Positions 25,774 through 35,592 of a stretch of 54,771 bases of DNA are shown here, in pieces. Below the pieces are notes generated by a model, which searched no databases, was not told the origin of the DNA, and was given only the letters and a program-made list of their open reading frames with translations. Numbering within the stretch: the stretch's first letter is position 1; each line of letters begins with the position of its first letter. The DNA is from JAWXUC01 sp044432975. Its GTDB lineage: Bacteria > Pseudomonadota > Alphaproteobacteria > RF32 > CAG-239. A program made the position numbers and the translations under genes. The stretch is from assembly GCA_044432975.1 (NCBI GenBank), contig JAWXUC010000010.1, forward strand, positions 1-54,771, in the 5' to 3' direction.

Positions 25774-26802
25774 ATGAGTGAAAAAAAAAGCAAAAATATA
25801 AATAAAAAGTTTTTTGATGATGTAAAAGCAAATAGTGCTTTTTATTTTGCAATGCTCGTTATGATTACATTGGTAAGTTCTTTTTTTTATGATCTTGGAT
25901 TTTTTGTTCCTATGGATTGGAGAATGGTAAGCTTTTTAAGCCTATCTGATTATTATGAAGGAACGATCCCCTTTATAATATCTTTTTTTATAGTTCTTTT
26001 ATTTTTCTTTTTACCATATTATTTATCTTTAATAGATAAAAGTTTATATAGTGCAGTAAAAGTAATGTTTATATCATTTAAAACGATTTTTTTATTAGTA
26101 AAGTATATAAAAAACATTATTAAATACTTTCTTAAATCAGTTAAAATAAAATATAAACTAAATGTTGCTAGAAAAGAACTCTCTAATGTAACTTTTAAGG
26201 ATTTAACAAAAAAAGATAAACAAAACTATAACCAAATTTTAAGAATAATTAAAAAATTAGAAAATGAATTAAACAGCATTGTTACTGATATAAAAGAAAT
26301 CAGAAGAGATTTGATACTATCATTAAAAATAATTCTTATTTTAATTTTTAGAAGCACTGTTTTTATATTTTTATTTTGTGTGCTACCTTTTAACGCTTTC
26401 TGTTCCATATATTCAAATAACTTCTCTGTTTTAGCTGTAATTATATTTATTTTAATATTTACACTTTTAGATTCATTATTTGTGTTGGCAAATGCTAAGT
26501 TTAACAGGATTGTAAATCATATTTTGTTTTTTACTATAATAATATTTTTTCTAGGTGCAATTTCTATATCTAATAATATAAAAAATGAAAATATCACTGC
26601 TTATATAGGTAAAAATTATGAACAATACTCTTTAATAAGAAAAGTTAGCACAGGCGTATTTGTAAAAAAAGAAAATAGTTTTTATTTTTTTCCTAAAGAG
26701 AAAGTTAATTATATTGAGGTTGAAAAATTAGAAAAAAAGAAAGATTCAAATCACGTAAAGCTTTTAGAAAGCATTAAAGAAAAGGCAAAAAACAATGACT
26801 GA
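25774..26802 (+). CDS. Polytopic membrane protein embedded in the restriction locus
   Basis: This 342-residue protein has about six hydrophobic helices: one near 22-45, one near 67-90, an amphipathic region 95-125, then helices near 185-210, 222-240 and 250-270. A charged coiled-coil segment (about 135-180, LRIIKKLENELNSIVTDIKEIRRDL) lies between the halves in the cytoplasm. The C-terminal soluble tail (IRKVSTGVFVKKENSFYFFPKEKVNYIE) resembles a small beta domain seen at the end of other uncharacterised membrane proteins. I do not recognise the family. Its position directly after rloB and its 8-base overlap with hsdS suggest it belongs to the inserted defence unit, perhaps as a membrane effector; this is inference. 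Confidence 0.7.
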   Translation: MSEKKSKNINKKFFDDVKANSAFYFAMLVMITLVSSFFYDLGFFVPMDWRMVSFLSLSDYYEGTIPFIISFFIVLLFFFLPYYLSLIDKSLYSAVKVMFISFKTIFLLVKYIKNIIKYFLKSVKIKYKLNVARKELSNVTFKDLTKKDKQNYNQILRIIKKLENELNSIVTDIKEIRRDLILSLKIILILIFRSTVFIFLFCVLPFNAFCSIYSNNFSVLAVIIFILIFTLLDSLFVLANAKFNRIVNHILFFTIIIFFLGAISISNNIKNENITAYIGKNYEQYSLIRKVSTGVFVKKENSFYFFPKEKVNYIEVEKLEKKKDSNHVKLLESIKEKAKNND

Positions 26803-27958
26803 GTGGCAGAAGGTAAGGCTGGGTGATGTTTGTGATATTTTTAATGGTTCTACCCCATTAAAGACTAATGATGATTACTGGAAAGGTGGAAATATACCTT
26901 GGTTTAAGGTTGATGATATTAAAACTAATGGTAGAATTATAAAAAAAACCAAACTAAAAATAACGCAGAAGGCCTTAGATGAGACTAGTGTTAAAATATT
27001 ACCTAAAAACACAATTTTATTGTGCTGTACAGCTTCTGTTGGAGAATATGCCTTAACTGATATAGAGTTGACAACAAATCAGCAGTTTAACGGCTTAGTC
27101 GTTAAAAATGAAAATGAATTATTTTATAAATATTTATTTTGGGTTTGCAGTACATTAAAAAAAGTTTTATTAAAAAAAAGTGGAAAAGCTGTTATTGATT
27201 TTGTATCAATAACAAAACTTAAAGATATATTAATACCACTTCCCTCAATAAAAGTACAAGAAAAGATTGTTAAAGAGTTGGATGCGGTGGGGGAGTTGAT
27301 TGAGAAGCAAAAGCAACTCTTAAAAGAACAAGACAACCTAATAAAATCTGCCTTCTATGACCTCTTCGGCGATCCTGTTGCATCAAATAAATTTTTGAGA
27401 GACATTTTGAAAGAAAAAGGTTCTTGGCAAACAGGTGGAACTCCATCTCGTAAGTGTCCAGAATATTTTAATGGTGAACATCCTTGGATAACAACGACAT
27501 CTTTAGGAAAAACATATATAAGTGAATTAAATGCTGTTGATTATATTTCAGATGAAGGTGTTAAGAATAGCTCTACTAAAATTATTCCTAGCAATTCTTT
27601 GTTATTTGGTATACGTGTTGGTGTTGGAAAAACATCTATAAACACATGTCCTATTTGTACTAGTCAAGATATAGTCTCATTTACTCCTAGAAATAATGAT
27701 TATAATTTAATTTACTTACATTTCTTTTTTGAATTTATAAAAGGGCATATTTTAAAAAAAGCGAGAGGAGCAACAATTAAGGGAATCACAACAGATATTC
27801 TAAAAGAGACTTCAGTAATAACTCCTCCAATAGATCTACAAAACAGATTTGCTTCAATAGTTGAAAAGATAGAGGGTCAAAAAACAACTATTCAAAAGTC
27901 ACTAGAAGAATCTCAAGCTCTATTCTCCGCCCTCATGGCAAAATACTTTGAGGAATAG
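26795..27958 (+). CDS. hsdS: Type I restriction specificity subunit (HsdS)
   Basis: The 387-residue protein has two target-recognition domains, each starting with a WQKVRLGDVCDIFNGSTP-like or LRDILKEKGSWQTGGTP-like segment and containing IPWFKVDDI / HPWITTTSL, joined by conserved coiled-coil spacers (VKELDAVGELIEKQKQLLKEQ and IVEKIEGQKTTIQKSLEES). This is the standard HsdS plan; each domain reads one half of a split DNA site. The protein is full-length and in frame. It overlaps the membrane-protein gene by 8 bases. The two domains differ clearly, so the recognised site should be asymmetric. Confidence 0.93.
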   Translation: MTEWQKVRLGDVCDIFNGSTPLKTNDDYWKGGNIPWFKVDDIKTNGRIIKKTKLKITQKALDETSVKILPKNTILLCCTASVGEYALTDIELTTNQQFNGLVVKNENELFYKYLFWVCSTLKKVLLKKSGKAVIDFVSITKLKDILIPLPSIKVQEKIVKELDAVGELIEKQKQLLKEQDNLIKSAFYDLFGDPVASNKFLRDILKEKGSWQTGGTPSRKCPEYFNGEHPWITTTSLGKTYISELNAVDYISDEGVKNSSTKIIPSNSLLFGIRVGVGKTSINTCPICTSQDIVSFTPRNNDYNLIYLHFFFEFIKGHILKKARGATIKGITTDILKETSVITPPIDLQNRFASIVEKIEGQKTTIQKSLEESQALFSALMAKYFEE

Positions 27959-27963
27959 ATAAT

Positions 27964-28698
27964 ATGGAGGTTGGTATTTGTGCTTATTGTGGTGAGGAAA
28001 AAGAGTTATGTAAGGCTCATATTATACCGAGATCTTTTTATAAATTAAATGATAATGATAAGTATATAGGAATTTCTAATAACGGTAAAGTTAATACAGT
28101 AAATTTTCAAAATGGAATGAAAGATAACAATATTTTATGTTCTGTTTGCGACAACGAAAGAATAGGTGTTTTTGATAATTATGCTTTTGAAATATTAAAT
28201 AATAAAATACCTCAATCAAGAATTAATAATTCATCAATTTTCAGATTAACATCTAAAGAATGTAATTTTGTTAAATTGAGAAAATTTTTTATATCTCTCA
28301 TTTGGAGGGCTTCAATATCAAAACATAAAGATTTTGAGAATATTAATTTGGGTGATAAATATGAAAACATAGCCCTCAAAATGCTTAAAGGTGAATTAGA
28401 AATAGATAACAACCTATTTTGTCCTCTTATTGTTAGAAAAGCAGAAGATAATCCATTAAATAATCTTGTTGCTATCACTAAAGGTAGATTTTTCAATCAA
28501 ATAAGACACGATTTTACTTTTCCTAATTATTATATTAGCATAGTAACAAATGCTAAAAATTTAAGAACCAATAAAGATGTTAGATTTTCTTTTTTTGATG
28601 ATGAGTTTATAGTTTTTGAAAGTGATAAAGATATTTTTAATTTTGAAAAAAATTTTCTATCAAATATTAAACAATCATTTTTACAAAAAACTAATTGA
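27964..28698 (+). CDS. HNH-like zinc-binding protein
   Basis: The N-terminus has CAYCG at 6-10, KAHIIPRSFY at about 19-28 and CSVCDNERIG near 60, a Cys4-type zinc knuckle with the H-I-I-P motif seen in many HNH nuclease-like proteins. The third HNH residue is not obvious, so cutting activity is uncertain. The remaining 170 residues are not recognised. It lies 5 bases after hsdS and before hsdR, so it is co-transcribed with the specificity subunit. It might cut phage DNA or modify the restriction complex; this is a guess from position. Confidence 0.65.
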   Translation: MEVGICAYCGEEKELCKAHIIPRSFYKLNDNDKYIGISNNGKVNTVNFQNGMKDNNILCSVCDNERIGVFDNYAFEILNNKIPQSRINNSSIFRLTSKECNFVKLRKFFISLIWRASISKHKDFENINLGDKYENIALKMLKGELEIDNNLFCPLIVRKAEDNPLNNLVAITKGRFFNQIRHDFTFPNYYISIVTNAKNLRTNKDVRFSFFDDEFIVFESDKDIFNFEKNFLSNIKQSFLQKTN

Positions 28699-28755
28699 AA
28701 ATTAACAAAGTTTGTTATACCATCTACTTAAGTTTAATGCTGGAAGGGGTTGTTT

Positions 28756-31700
28756 ATGGCTAATTTTTCTTATTTAGCTCAAGAAAAAGAGTTTTTGCTC
28801 TTTGCTCCGGCGTGTTTAGAGGCTGAAAAAGTTTGGCATACTTCTCCTGCAATGTCTGCAATCGGGGCTAGAAAAGCCTTAGAATTGGCAGTCAAATGGG
28901 TATATGCAGCAGATAAAAATCTTGAAATGCCTTATAATGATAATATTCAAGCACTTATTCATGAAAGAACATTTCGCTTTGCGGTTAATCCAAAAACTTG
29001 GCCAAAACTTTTATATATTATAAAACTTGGTAATTTGGCGGTTCATACAGATAAACAAATATCTCAAAGCGATGCTTTAGAAGCTTTGTCATCTTTATTT
29101 GAATTTATTCAATGGCTTGATTATTCTTATGGCAAAAACTATCAGCCTCGCAAATTTGATAATTCTCTTATTCCATCTTCTCAGATTTCTATTGATATAA
29201 AAAAAATTAAAGCTCAGCAGGCTCTTATTCTTGAAAGAAAAGATGAAATTAAAAAATATCAAGAAGAAATTGCCCAACAAAGAGAAGAACTTGCCTTATT
29301 AAAACAAAAAAATCAAGAAACACGCTCTTTTGAGCCTATGGAAATTTCAGAATGGGAAACCCGTAAGCGCTATATTGATGTTGACTTAAAACTTATGGGT
29401 TGGAAGTTTGATGACAATCTTAGCGTAGAATACCCAATTGATGACATGATGAATATAGAGGGACAAATAGGTAAAATAGATTATGTGTTGTTTGGCAAAA
29501 ACGGAAAACCATTGGCACTGATAGAAGCAAAACGCACCTCTAAAGATCCAAACAACGGTCGTCAACAAGCAAAGCTTTATGCAGATAGTTTAGAACGCAA
29601 ATTTGCTCAAAGGCCAATGATTTTTACAACTAACGGCTTTGAAACTTATTTTCATGATGACAAGTCTTATCCGCAACGCTTAGTTTTTTCTGTTTTTAGT
29701 CAAGATGACTTGGCAAAGCTTATGCAACGCCGTATTGATAAAAGAAATTTAAATCAAATTGCAATAAAAGATGAAATAACTAATAGATATTATCAAAAAG
29801 AAGCCATAAAATCTGTTTGTGATCATGTAGACAATGGTTTTAGACGCTCTTTATTGGTTATGGCAACCGGCACAGGTAAAACCAGAACCGCAATCAGCTT
29901 GGCAGATGTTCTTGCTCGTGGTAATTATGCAACAAATATTTTATTCTTAGCAGATAGAACCGCTCTAGTTTCTCAGGCAAAATCCTCTTTTAAGGATCAT
30001 TTGCCAAATATGTCTTTATGTAATTTGCTTTCAAATAAAGATGATAAAAACGCAAGAGTTGTGTTTTCTACTTATCCAACGATGCTTAATGCTATTGACA
30101 GTGCAAAAAACAAAGATGGCCAGCTTTTGTTTACTCCGGCACACTTTGACTTGATTATCATTGATGAGGCTCATAGAAGTATTTTCAAAAAATATAAAAC
30201 AATATTTGATTATTTTGATGCCATTATTGTTGGCTTAACTGCAACTCCAAAAACAGAAGTTGATCGCAATACTTATGATTTTTTTGAAATGGAGCAAAGT
30301 GTTCCTACTTATGCCTATGATTATGAAACAGCGGTTAAAAAAGATGAAGTTTTAGTTCCTTATCATAATATAGAGGTTAAAACAAAGTTCTTAGAAGAAG
30401 GAATTGTTTATGATAATCTTTCTGATGAAGATAAAAAACGCTATGAAGAAGATTTTGCTGATGAAGATGGACTTCTTCCTAAATATGTGCCATCTACAGA
30501 AATCAACAAGTTTATTTTTAATGAAAGTACTGTAGATAAGGTTTTACAAGACCTTATGACTAAAGGTATTAAGGTTTCTGGCGGAACAGTGCTTGGTAAA
30601 ACAATTATATTTGCTCAAAATAAAAAACATGCCCAATTTATTATAGATAGATTTGAGGCTTTATACCCAAATCATAAAGGAGTTAGTGCCAAAAGAGTTG
30701 TTTGTGATGATAGTTATGCTCAAACAATTATAGATGAATTTAAGCAAAAAGACACTCCTTTAAGAATTGCTGTTTCTGTTGATATGATGGATACTGGTAT
30801 TGATGTTCCAGATGTTGTTAATTTGGTGTTTTTCAAAAAGATTAGGTCAAAAGCAAAGTTTTGGCAAATGATTGGGCGTGGAACACGTTTATGCCCTAAT
30901 CTTTATTGTTCTGATGGGCAAAATGGCAGTTATCAAGATAAAAAATATTTTTATATTTTTGATTATCTTGGTAATTTTGAGTTTTTTAGAACTCATAAAG
31001 ATGGTCTTGAAGGTGCAGAAGCAAAATCTTTGTTTGAGTCTATTTTTGCAAAAAGAGTACATTTAATAAAAACATTTCAAGATGCAACTTTTGCTGAAGA
31101 TAAATATCAAGATTGGAGAAAAGAGCTTATATCTACAGTTGTTGAACAAATTAATGTTTTAAACACAGAGTTAGTTGCGGTTAGAGCTCAGAGAAAATAT
31201 ATAGATCTTTATAATAATAATGAAAAATATACCTCTCTTAATGGTACAGATGTAGAAAACTTAACTAAAAATATTGCTCCTTTAGTGTTTATGGAAGAAA
31301 AAGACGAGTATGCTTTGCAGGTTGATAATTTTATATATGCTATGATGTTAAGCTTGATAAATAAAACAAAAAAAGTTAATTCATATAAAAATAAATTAAT
31401 AAAAACAGCTACAGAGTTAAGTAAGAAAACGACTTTATTTCAAATTAAAGAAAAGCTAGAGATAATAACACCTTTGTTAGAAAAAGAGTTTGTTGATAGT
31501 TTAGATATTTATTCAATAGAAGATATTCGCATAAATTTAAGAGAGCTAATAAAGTTTTTAGTAGATACAAATGATAAGAAGTTAATTATTACAGATTTAG
31601 AAGATACTGAGTTATCTTGGGATGAAGGTAAAGAATTACCAGTTGATGATAGTTTTGAAAATTATCGCCAAAAAGTTAATCAATACATATTAAAACACAC

Positions 31701-32121
31701 AGATTATATTGCAATTTATAAACTTAGGAACAATCAACCTTTAACTAAAGATGAGTTTTTAGTTTTAGAAGCAATATTAACTGAAGAGCTTGGCTCAAAA
31801 GAAGATTATAATAAAGAATTTGGAGACACTCCACTGGGGTTGTTGGTTAGAAAAATTGCAAAACTAGATAAAAATGCTGCAATGGAGGCTTTCTCAAATT
31901 TTATTAATGATCAATCATTAAATCAGCAACAAATAGTTTTTGTTCATAAAATTGTAGATTTTATTGTGCAAAATGGCTATATGGAAACCTCAGATCTTAT
32001 AAAAGCACCATTTGACAGACCACTATCTTTTATAAAACTTTTTGATAAATCAAAACAAACAGAGCTTGTAACCTTAATTCAATCAATTAACAATAATGCA
32101 TTAAACGTTGCGATTGCATAG
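28756..32121 (+). CDS. hsdR: Type I restriction endonuclease subunit (HsdR)
   Basis: A 1121-residue translocating endonuclease. Residues 1-130 form a DUF4145-type domain, followed by a coiled coil, then the HsdR nuclease domain with PD-(D/E)XK motif (IDYVLFGKNG...ALIEAKR), a DEAD-like helicase with MATGTGKT (Walker A) and IIDEAHRS (Walker B), SF2 motif III TATP, and a C-terminal helicase lobe (MMDTGIDVPDV, IGRGTRLCP). It uses ATP to pull DNA past the bound complex and cleaves at a distance. I chose ATG 28756, which has GGAAGGGG at a good distance. A weak TTGAAA/TATACC promoter may lie at 28695-28721. All motifs are intact. Confidence 0.94.
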   Translation: MANFSYLAQEKEFLLFAPACLEAEKVWHTSPAMSAIGARKALELAVKWVYAADKNLEMPYNDNIQALIHERTFRFAVNPKTWPKLLYIIKLGNLAVHTDKQISQSDALEALSSLFEFIQWLDYSYGKNYQPRKFDNSLIPSSQISIDIKKIKAQQALILERKDEIKKYQEEIAQQREELALLKQKNQETRSFEPMEISEWETRKRYIDVDLKLMGWKFDDNLSVEYPIDDMMNIEGQIGKIDYVLFGKNGKPLALIEAKRTSKDPNNGRQQAKLYADSLERKFAQRPMIFTTNGFETYFHDDKSYPQRLVFSVFSQDDLAKLMQRRIDKRNLNQIAIKDEITNRYYQKEAIKSVCDHVDNGFRRSLLVMATGTGKTRTAISLADVLARGNYATNILFLADRTALVSQAKSSFKDHLPNMSLCNLLSNKDDKNARVVFSTYPTMLNAIDSAKNKDGQLLFTPAHFDLIIIDEAHRSIFKKYKTIFDYFDAIIVGLTATPKTEVDRNTYDFFEMEQSVPTYAYDYETAVKKDEVLVPYHNIEVKTKFLEEGIVYDNLSDEDKKRYEEDFADEDGLLPKYVPSTEINKFIFNESTVDKVLQDLMTKGIKVSGGTVLGKTIIFAQNKKHAQFIIDRFEALYPNHKGVSAKRVVCDDSYAQTIIDEFKQKDTPLRIAVSVDMMDTGIDVPDVVNLVFFKKIRSKAKFWQMIGRGTRLCPNLYCSDGQNGSYQDKKYFYIFDYLGNFEFFRTHKDGLEGAEAKSLFESIFAKRVHLIKTFQDATFAEDKYQDWRKELISTVVEQINVLNTELVAVRAQRKYIDLYNNNEKYTSLNGTDVENLTKNIAPLVFMEEKDEYALQVDNFIYAMMLSLINKTKKVNSYKNKLIKTATELSKKTTLFQIKEKLEIITPLLEKEFVDSLDIYSIEDIRINLRELIKFLVDTNDKKLIITDLEDTELSWDEGKELPVDDSFENYRQKVNQYILKHTDYIAIYKLRNNQPLTKDEFLVLEAILTEELGSKEDYNKEFGDTPLGLLVRKIAKLDKNAAMEAFSNFINDQSLNQQQIVFVHKIVDFIVQNGYMETSDLIKAPFDRPLSFIKLFDKSKQTELVTLIQSINNNALNVAIA

Positions 32122-32204
32122 CTTAATTGTTTTGTTTTTTATTTCTTGTTTCTTTATTTCTAAAATTAATTTTTCAAGGAAATAATATTTCATAATTCTG
32201 CATC

Positions 32205-33584
32205 CTAACTTGATAAATAAGACATTTTTTTAAGAAGATACTCAATAGTTTTTGTGCTATCCATATTATATTGCCTGAAGGTAGGAATAAACTCTTTTGC
32301 TGAACTAATCAGTTTGCTTTCTTTTTCTAATTCAGATGAATGTATATTTAATTCTCTTTTTTTATCAATGCTAGGAGTAGATACTTTAGCTACATCAACC
32401 TCTCTTATTTTTTTGTTAATGTATGTTTGATATTCTGCCAAATCATTAATGTAAACTAGGATTAAAACTTCTTTCATCAAATCTGTTAAATCAGATTCTC
32501 CGCTTTTAAAATGTGGTAAACATTCTTTACATGCTTCTTCATAAGTTATATTTTGAATATTTGAAAAAAACTTTTGATTTTTATGTTTTAATATAACCAA
32601 CCATGCTAGTAATGGAACTAGATTAAAATGGTTCTCGGCTATCATCTGCCATATAATTTTGATATCTGTAAAACATTGTGACATATCTCTTAAAGATAAA
32701 TTATAGCCATTTGCAAACCCTGCAAAACAGTCCTTTAATAAATTTATTCCATTTGTATAGTTATTTTCGTCACTTTTATTTTTATTTGAAATATCTAACT
32801 CTTTAATTAATAAATTGCAAAAATCAAGCTTATTTGGGCTAGGCAATGTTAATTCTAAATCTATAAAACGTTTTAGATATCCTTCTTTATCCATCTCAGA
32901 ACCATATAAAGAAGCAATAGTATGTTTTAACTGCTCTCTATCGATACCAAGAATAAAAATCACATTAGGGATGTTAAACAAGTGTTTAATTGTTTCTAGC
33001 ACTTCTACTGCATAAGTTGGGCGACAGCGCTCTAACTCATCTATTATAATTATTAATTTTTTATCTGAGATGATGTTTCTTATTTCATCCTTAAAGTCTT
33101 TAATAAGATTTAACCTTTGTTGATAATTATCTAAAACTTCATCAGTGTTAATAATTCCTTTAACTTTATCTAGAAGCTCCGGTGGACCGCCAACATATTC
33201 AACAGCTAAATTTATACATTTCTTTAATGACCCAAATAATCTAGTAGCTTTCTCTTTAATGTTTTCTATTTTATCTTTTGGCAGTTGTTCTAAAATAGAA
33301 CTTAATATTGGAACTAAAGGATCTTTTTCAAAATCTGTCTTCCAAGAATTGAAAAATGTCACATATTTATTTTCATCTTTTTTCAATTCTTCTGCCCAGC
33401 GCTCTAGAAAAAATGATTTGCCAGATCCATATGAAGCATTTACAGATAGGACAAATGGCTGCTCTATGCCATTTATTATGTTTGTAAAATCACTAGCTGC
33501 TACTTTTCTATTTAAGACGTCATCTTTCCAAATGTCATTTGAGTCTACATTTTTTTCATTTAATTTTTTACAAACTTTAGCCAT
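32205..33584 (-). CDS. Second KAP family P-loop NTPase, soluble
   Basis: The 459-residue protein has Walker A ASYGSGKS near 48-55, FFNSWKTDFEKDPL, a Walker B IIIIDELERC near 185-194 followed by RPTYAVEVLETIKHLFNIPNVIFILGID, and a Walker-type sensor region, a clean KAP NTPase. Unlike the 7-10 kb KAP protein it has no membrane helices and a much shorter C-terminal region, which is helical. It lies convergently 83 bases after hsdR, with its start preceded by AGGAG on the minus strand. Its place beside the restriction locus suggests a defence role, but it is not part of that operon. The known biochemical activity is ATP hydrolysis only. Confidence 0.85.
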   Translation of the reverse strand: MAKVCKKLNEKNVDSNDIWKDDVLNRKVAASDFTNIINGIEQPFVLSVNASYGSGKSFFLERWAEELKKDENKYVTFFNSWKTDFEKDPLVPILSSILEQLPKDKIENIKEKATRLFGSLKKCINLAVEYVGGPPELLDKVKGIINTDEVLDNYQQRLNLIKDFKDEIRNIISDKKLIIIIDELERCRPTYAVEVLETIKHLFNIPNVIFILGIDREQLKHTIASLYGSEMDKEGYLKRFIDLELTLPSPNKLDFCNLLIKELDISNKNKSDENNYTNGINLLKDCFAGFANGYNLSLRDMSQCFTDIKIIWQMIAENHFNLVPLLAWLVILKHKNQKFFSNIQNITYEEACKECLPHFKSGESDLTDLMKEVLILVYINDLAEYQTYINKKIREVDVAKVSTPSIDKKRELNIHSSELEKESKLISSAKEFIPTFRQYNMDSTKTIEYLLKKMSYLSS

Positions 33585-33741
33585 ATTGTTTACTCCTTTT
33601 CTATCCAGAACCCATTTTTATTATTTGTTTTATTTTCCATTTCAATTTCCTTAATTTCAATAATATATATGAAGATGGTAGACCTCATTTTACGAAGAGT
33701 CAATATTCGTGATCTTTGTGAATTAGCTATCACTAATTATC

Positions 33742-34530
33742 TTAAACCTCAATAATAAATTCACTATTAAACTTTGGGTTTTCATTATATCTTATGTAAC
33801 CTCTAGGGTTGCAGATAATTCGGCAGTTGCCTATTGTGTAATCTGATGGGGTGTGGATGTGGCCATGGCACCATAGCTTGATATTTGGGTGTTTTATTAT
33901 AAAATTATCTAAATTGCTAGCAAATGATGCAGATAAAACATCATCTTTATAAATAGATGAGATAGACATCATACTTGGGGCATGGTGAGTTACCACAACG
34001 ATTTTCTTATTAGGATATCGCTTGCAAATGTTCTCAATATACTTAAGAGTCTCATTAAACATGTTTTCACAGATGTTTGGAGTTAATTGCTTTGTTTTAG
34101 TGTTATCATTTTCAATGCTTACGCGCCCATATCTGAAATCATTCATATTCTTTTCTGCCACTTTTTTTGCTCTATATTTATCTGCTACTCCATATAGCTC
34201 ATAGTCCGTCCACAAAATGCCACCAACAAAAACGAAGTCATCAATGACTTTGTGTGAGTTGTTTAAGAATGACAACTCACTATTTATTGTGTAGCGCTCT
34301 TCTAATTGTTTTAAGTAATGTTGTAGTGGGTTCTTAGATTCATTATAAAAGATGTGATTCCCAGCCACAAAAACGCCTTGTTTAACATTATTACTCAACC
34401 ATTGTGTTGTTTTTTCAAAATATGCAGAGGTGTCGCCACATATTATCGTAAAAACATCTTTATTTTTAAGATTTAGCTCATAATCTTCATTAAAATCTAA
34501 GTGCAGATCTGAGATAATTCTAATTTGCAT
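33742..34530 (-). CDS. Calcineurin-like metallophosphoesterase
   Basis: A 262-residue enzyme beginning MQIRIISDLHLDF, with D-x-H (SDLHLD), GD (ICGDTS), GNH (VAGNHIFY), and THH (VVTHHAPS) plus GHIH (CHGHIH), the full set of metal ligands of the calcineurin-like phosphoesterase fold. It hydrolyses phosphomono- or diesters using two metal ions; the substrate cannot be told. I place the start at 34530 because AGGAG lies just upstream on the minus strand; an upstream in-frame ATG at 34572 has none. It stands alone, divergent from a Nudix gene. Confidence 0.88.
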   Translation of the reverse strand: MQIRIISDLHLDFNEDYELNLKNKDVFTIICGDTSAYFEKTTQWLSNNVKQGVFVAGNHIFYNESKNPLQHYLKQLEERYTINSELSFLNNSHKVIDDFVFVGGILWTDYELYGVADKYRAKKVAEKNMNDFRYGRVSIENDNTKTKQLTPNICENMFNETLKYIENICKRYPNKKIVVVTHHAPSMMSISSIYKDDVLSASFASNLDNFIIKHPNIKLWCHGHIHTPSDYTIGNCRIICNPRGYIRYNENPKFNSEFIIEV

Positions 34531-34615
34531 TTTTATTCTCCTTTTGTTTGATTTGTTACGTTGAACAAGCAATGCATATAAATTTTAACAAGTCCAATCA
34601 ATTGTGTGAAATTTA

Positions 34616-34643
34616 TAGACATTTTGGTTGTTTGGGGTATAGT
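34616..34643 (+). promoter_or_regulatory. Putative promoter of the Nudix operon
   Basis: TAGACA (34616-34621) and TATAGT (34638-34643) are 16 bases apart, 22 bases before the Nudix ATG. A very similar TAGACATTTT...ATTGTTTGG(A/G)G...TATAGT arrangement precedes the GNAT gene at 48746, supporting that both are real. Confidence 0.6.
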
Positions 34644-34664
34644 TGAGTTATAAGGAGTGATACT

Positions 34665-35060
34665 ATGCAAAAGATTAGGCCGGTAACAGTTGCTGTTATT
34701 AAAAAAAAGAATAAAGTTTTGGTGCTACCTTGTTTTGATAAGGTTAAGAATGAAGCCTTTTATAGATTGCCAGGTGGTGGTATAGAATTTGGAGAGACTG
34801 CAGAGAAAGCTCTTAAGAGAGAGTTTTTAGAAGAAGTTAATCTTGATGTTTATATTATAAAACAACTTCCTACTTTTGAAAATCTGTTTGTTTTTGATGG
34901 GAAAAATGGGCATGAAATTATTATTCCTTTTGAAGCGAGCTTAGATAGTCAAGAAATGCAAAAAGATAAATTTGCAATGATAGAAGAAGAACATGCTGGA
35001 AATTTTTTAGAATTTGTTGAAATTACGTCAGATAAAAAAATATATCCAGAAATTTTGTGA
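34665..35060 (+). CDS. Nudix hydrolase
   Basis: The 131-residue protein holds a near-perfect Nudix box, GGIEFGETAEKALKREFLEE, with the metal-binding E residues, inside a small alpha/beta fold. It hydrolyses a nucleoside diphosphate linked to another group, as in NTP, sugar-nucleotide or oxidised-dNTP clean-up. AAGGAG precedes the ATG. Seven bases after its stop a P-loop kinase-like gene starts, and an ASCH gene follows, so this is a small operon of nucleotide- or RNA-related enzymes. Its substrate is not evident. Confidence 0.9.
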   Translation: MQKIRPVTVAVIKKKNKVLVLPCFDKVKNEAFYRLPGGGIEFGETAEKALKREFLEEVNLDVYIIKQLPTFENLFVFDGKNGHEIIIPFEASLDSQEMQKDKFAMIEEEHAGNFLEFVEITSDKKIYPEIL

Positions 35061-35067
35061 GAAGAAA

Positions 35068-35592
35068 ATGAAAATATTGCTTGTTGGGCCGCTTGGGGCG
35101 GGGAAGTCTTCATTGGCTTATGAGATAAATAAAAGGGTTGGGTTGTCAAGGCTTAATCTTGATGAGGTTTGTAGAAATCCTAAAGATGGAAGTTATTATT
35201 CTCAAGAAGAGCAATTTGCAAAGTTGGAGACTTTTTTAAGTCAAAACAATTCTTGGGTTGCTGAAGGGTGTCAAAAATATCTTTATGAAAAAATGCAGCC
35301 AGATTTAATTGTTGATATGAGAATAAATCGTCTTACAGCAATTTGGCGTTTTACAACCAGATTTTTTAAGGCCAAAAAGCTTATTGGCAAAACAATAGAT
35401 AAAAATTTGCCTATTCAAGCATATCATTACCGCAAGCCTATAATAGCAAAGATAAGAAGTTATGATGCTGTTGGGCAAGAAATAAATGAGGAATTTAAAG
35501 AATATCTAAAAACAACAAACGCAAAAGTAATCACTTGTAAAAGTTTTAATGATTATAATAAAGTGTTTAGAGAGATTGAAAATGAAAGTTGA
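35068..35592 (+). CDS. P-loop nucleotide kinase-like protein (adenylate kinase/FlaR-related), first paralogue
   Basis: A 174-residue P-loop protein with Walker A GPLGAGKSS at 7-15, LNLDEVCR, WVAEGCQKYLYE, and the basic IWRFTTRFFKAKKLIGK segment, matching the small kinase-like proteins often annotated as DNA topology modulation FlaR or adenylate kinase-like. It probably phosphorylates a small nucleotide-like substrate. The ATG at 35068 follows GAGAAGAAA and starts 7 bases after the Nudix stop. A second copy at 46.6 kb is about three-quarters identical. It overlaps the ASCH gene by 11 bases. Confidence 0.78.
   Translation: MKILLVGPLGAGKSSLAYEINKRVGLSRLNLDEVCRNPKDGSYYSQEEQFAKLETFLSQNNSWVAEGCQKYLYEKMQPDLIVDMRINRLTAIWRFTTRFFKAKKLIGKTIDKNLPIQAYHYRKPIIAKIRSYDAVGQEINEEFKEYLKTTNAKVITCKSFNDYNKVFREIENES

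Noticed and set aside
33669..33755. 28-codon frame overlapping the phosphoesterase end
   Set aside because: Plausible composition but no ribosome site, and it overlaps a real gene; too short to support.
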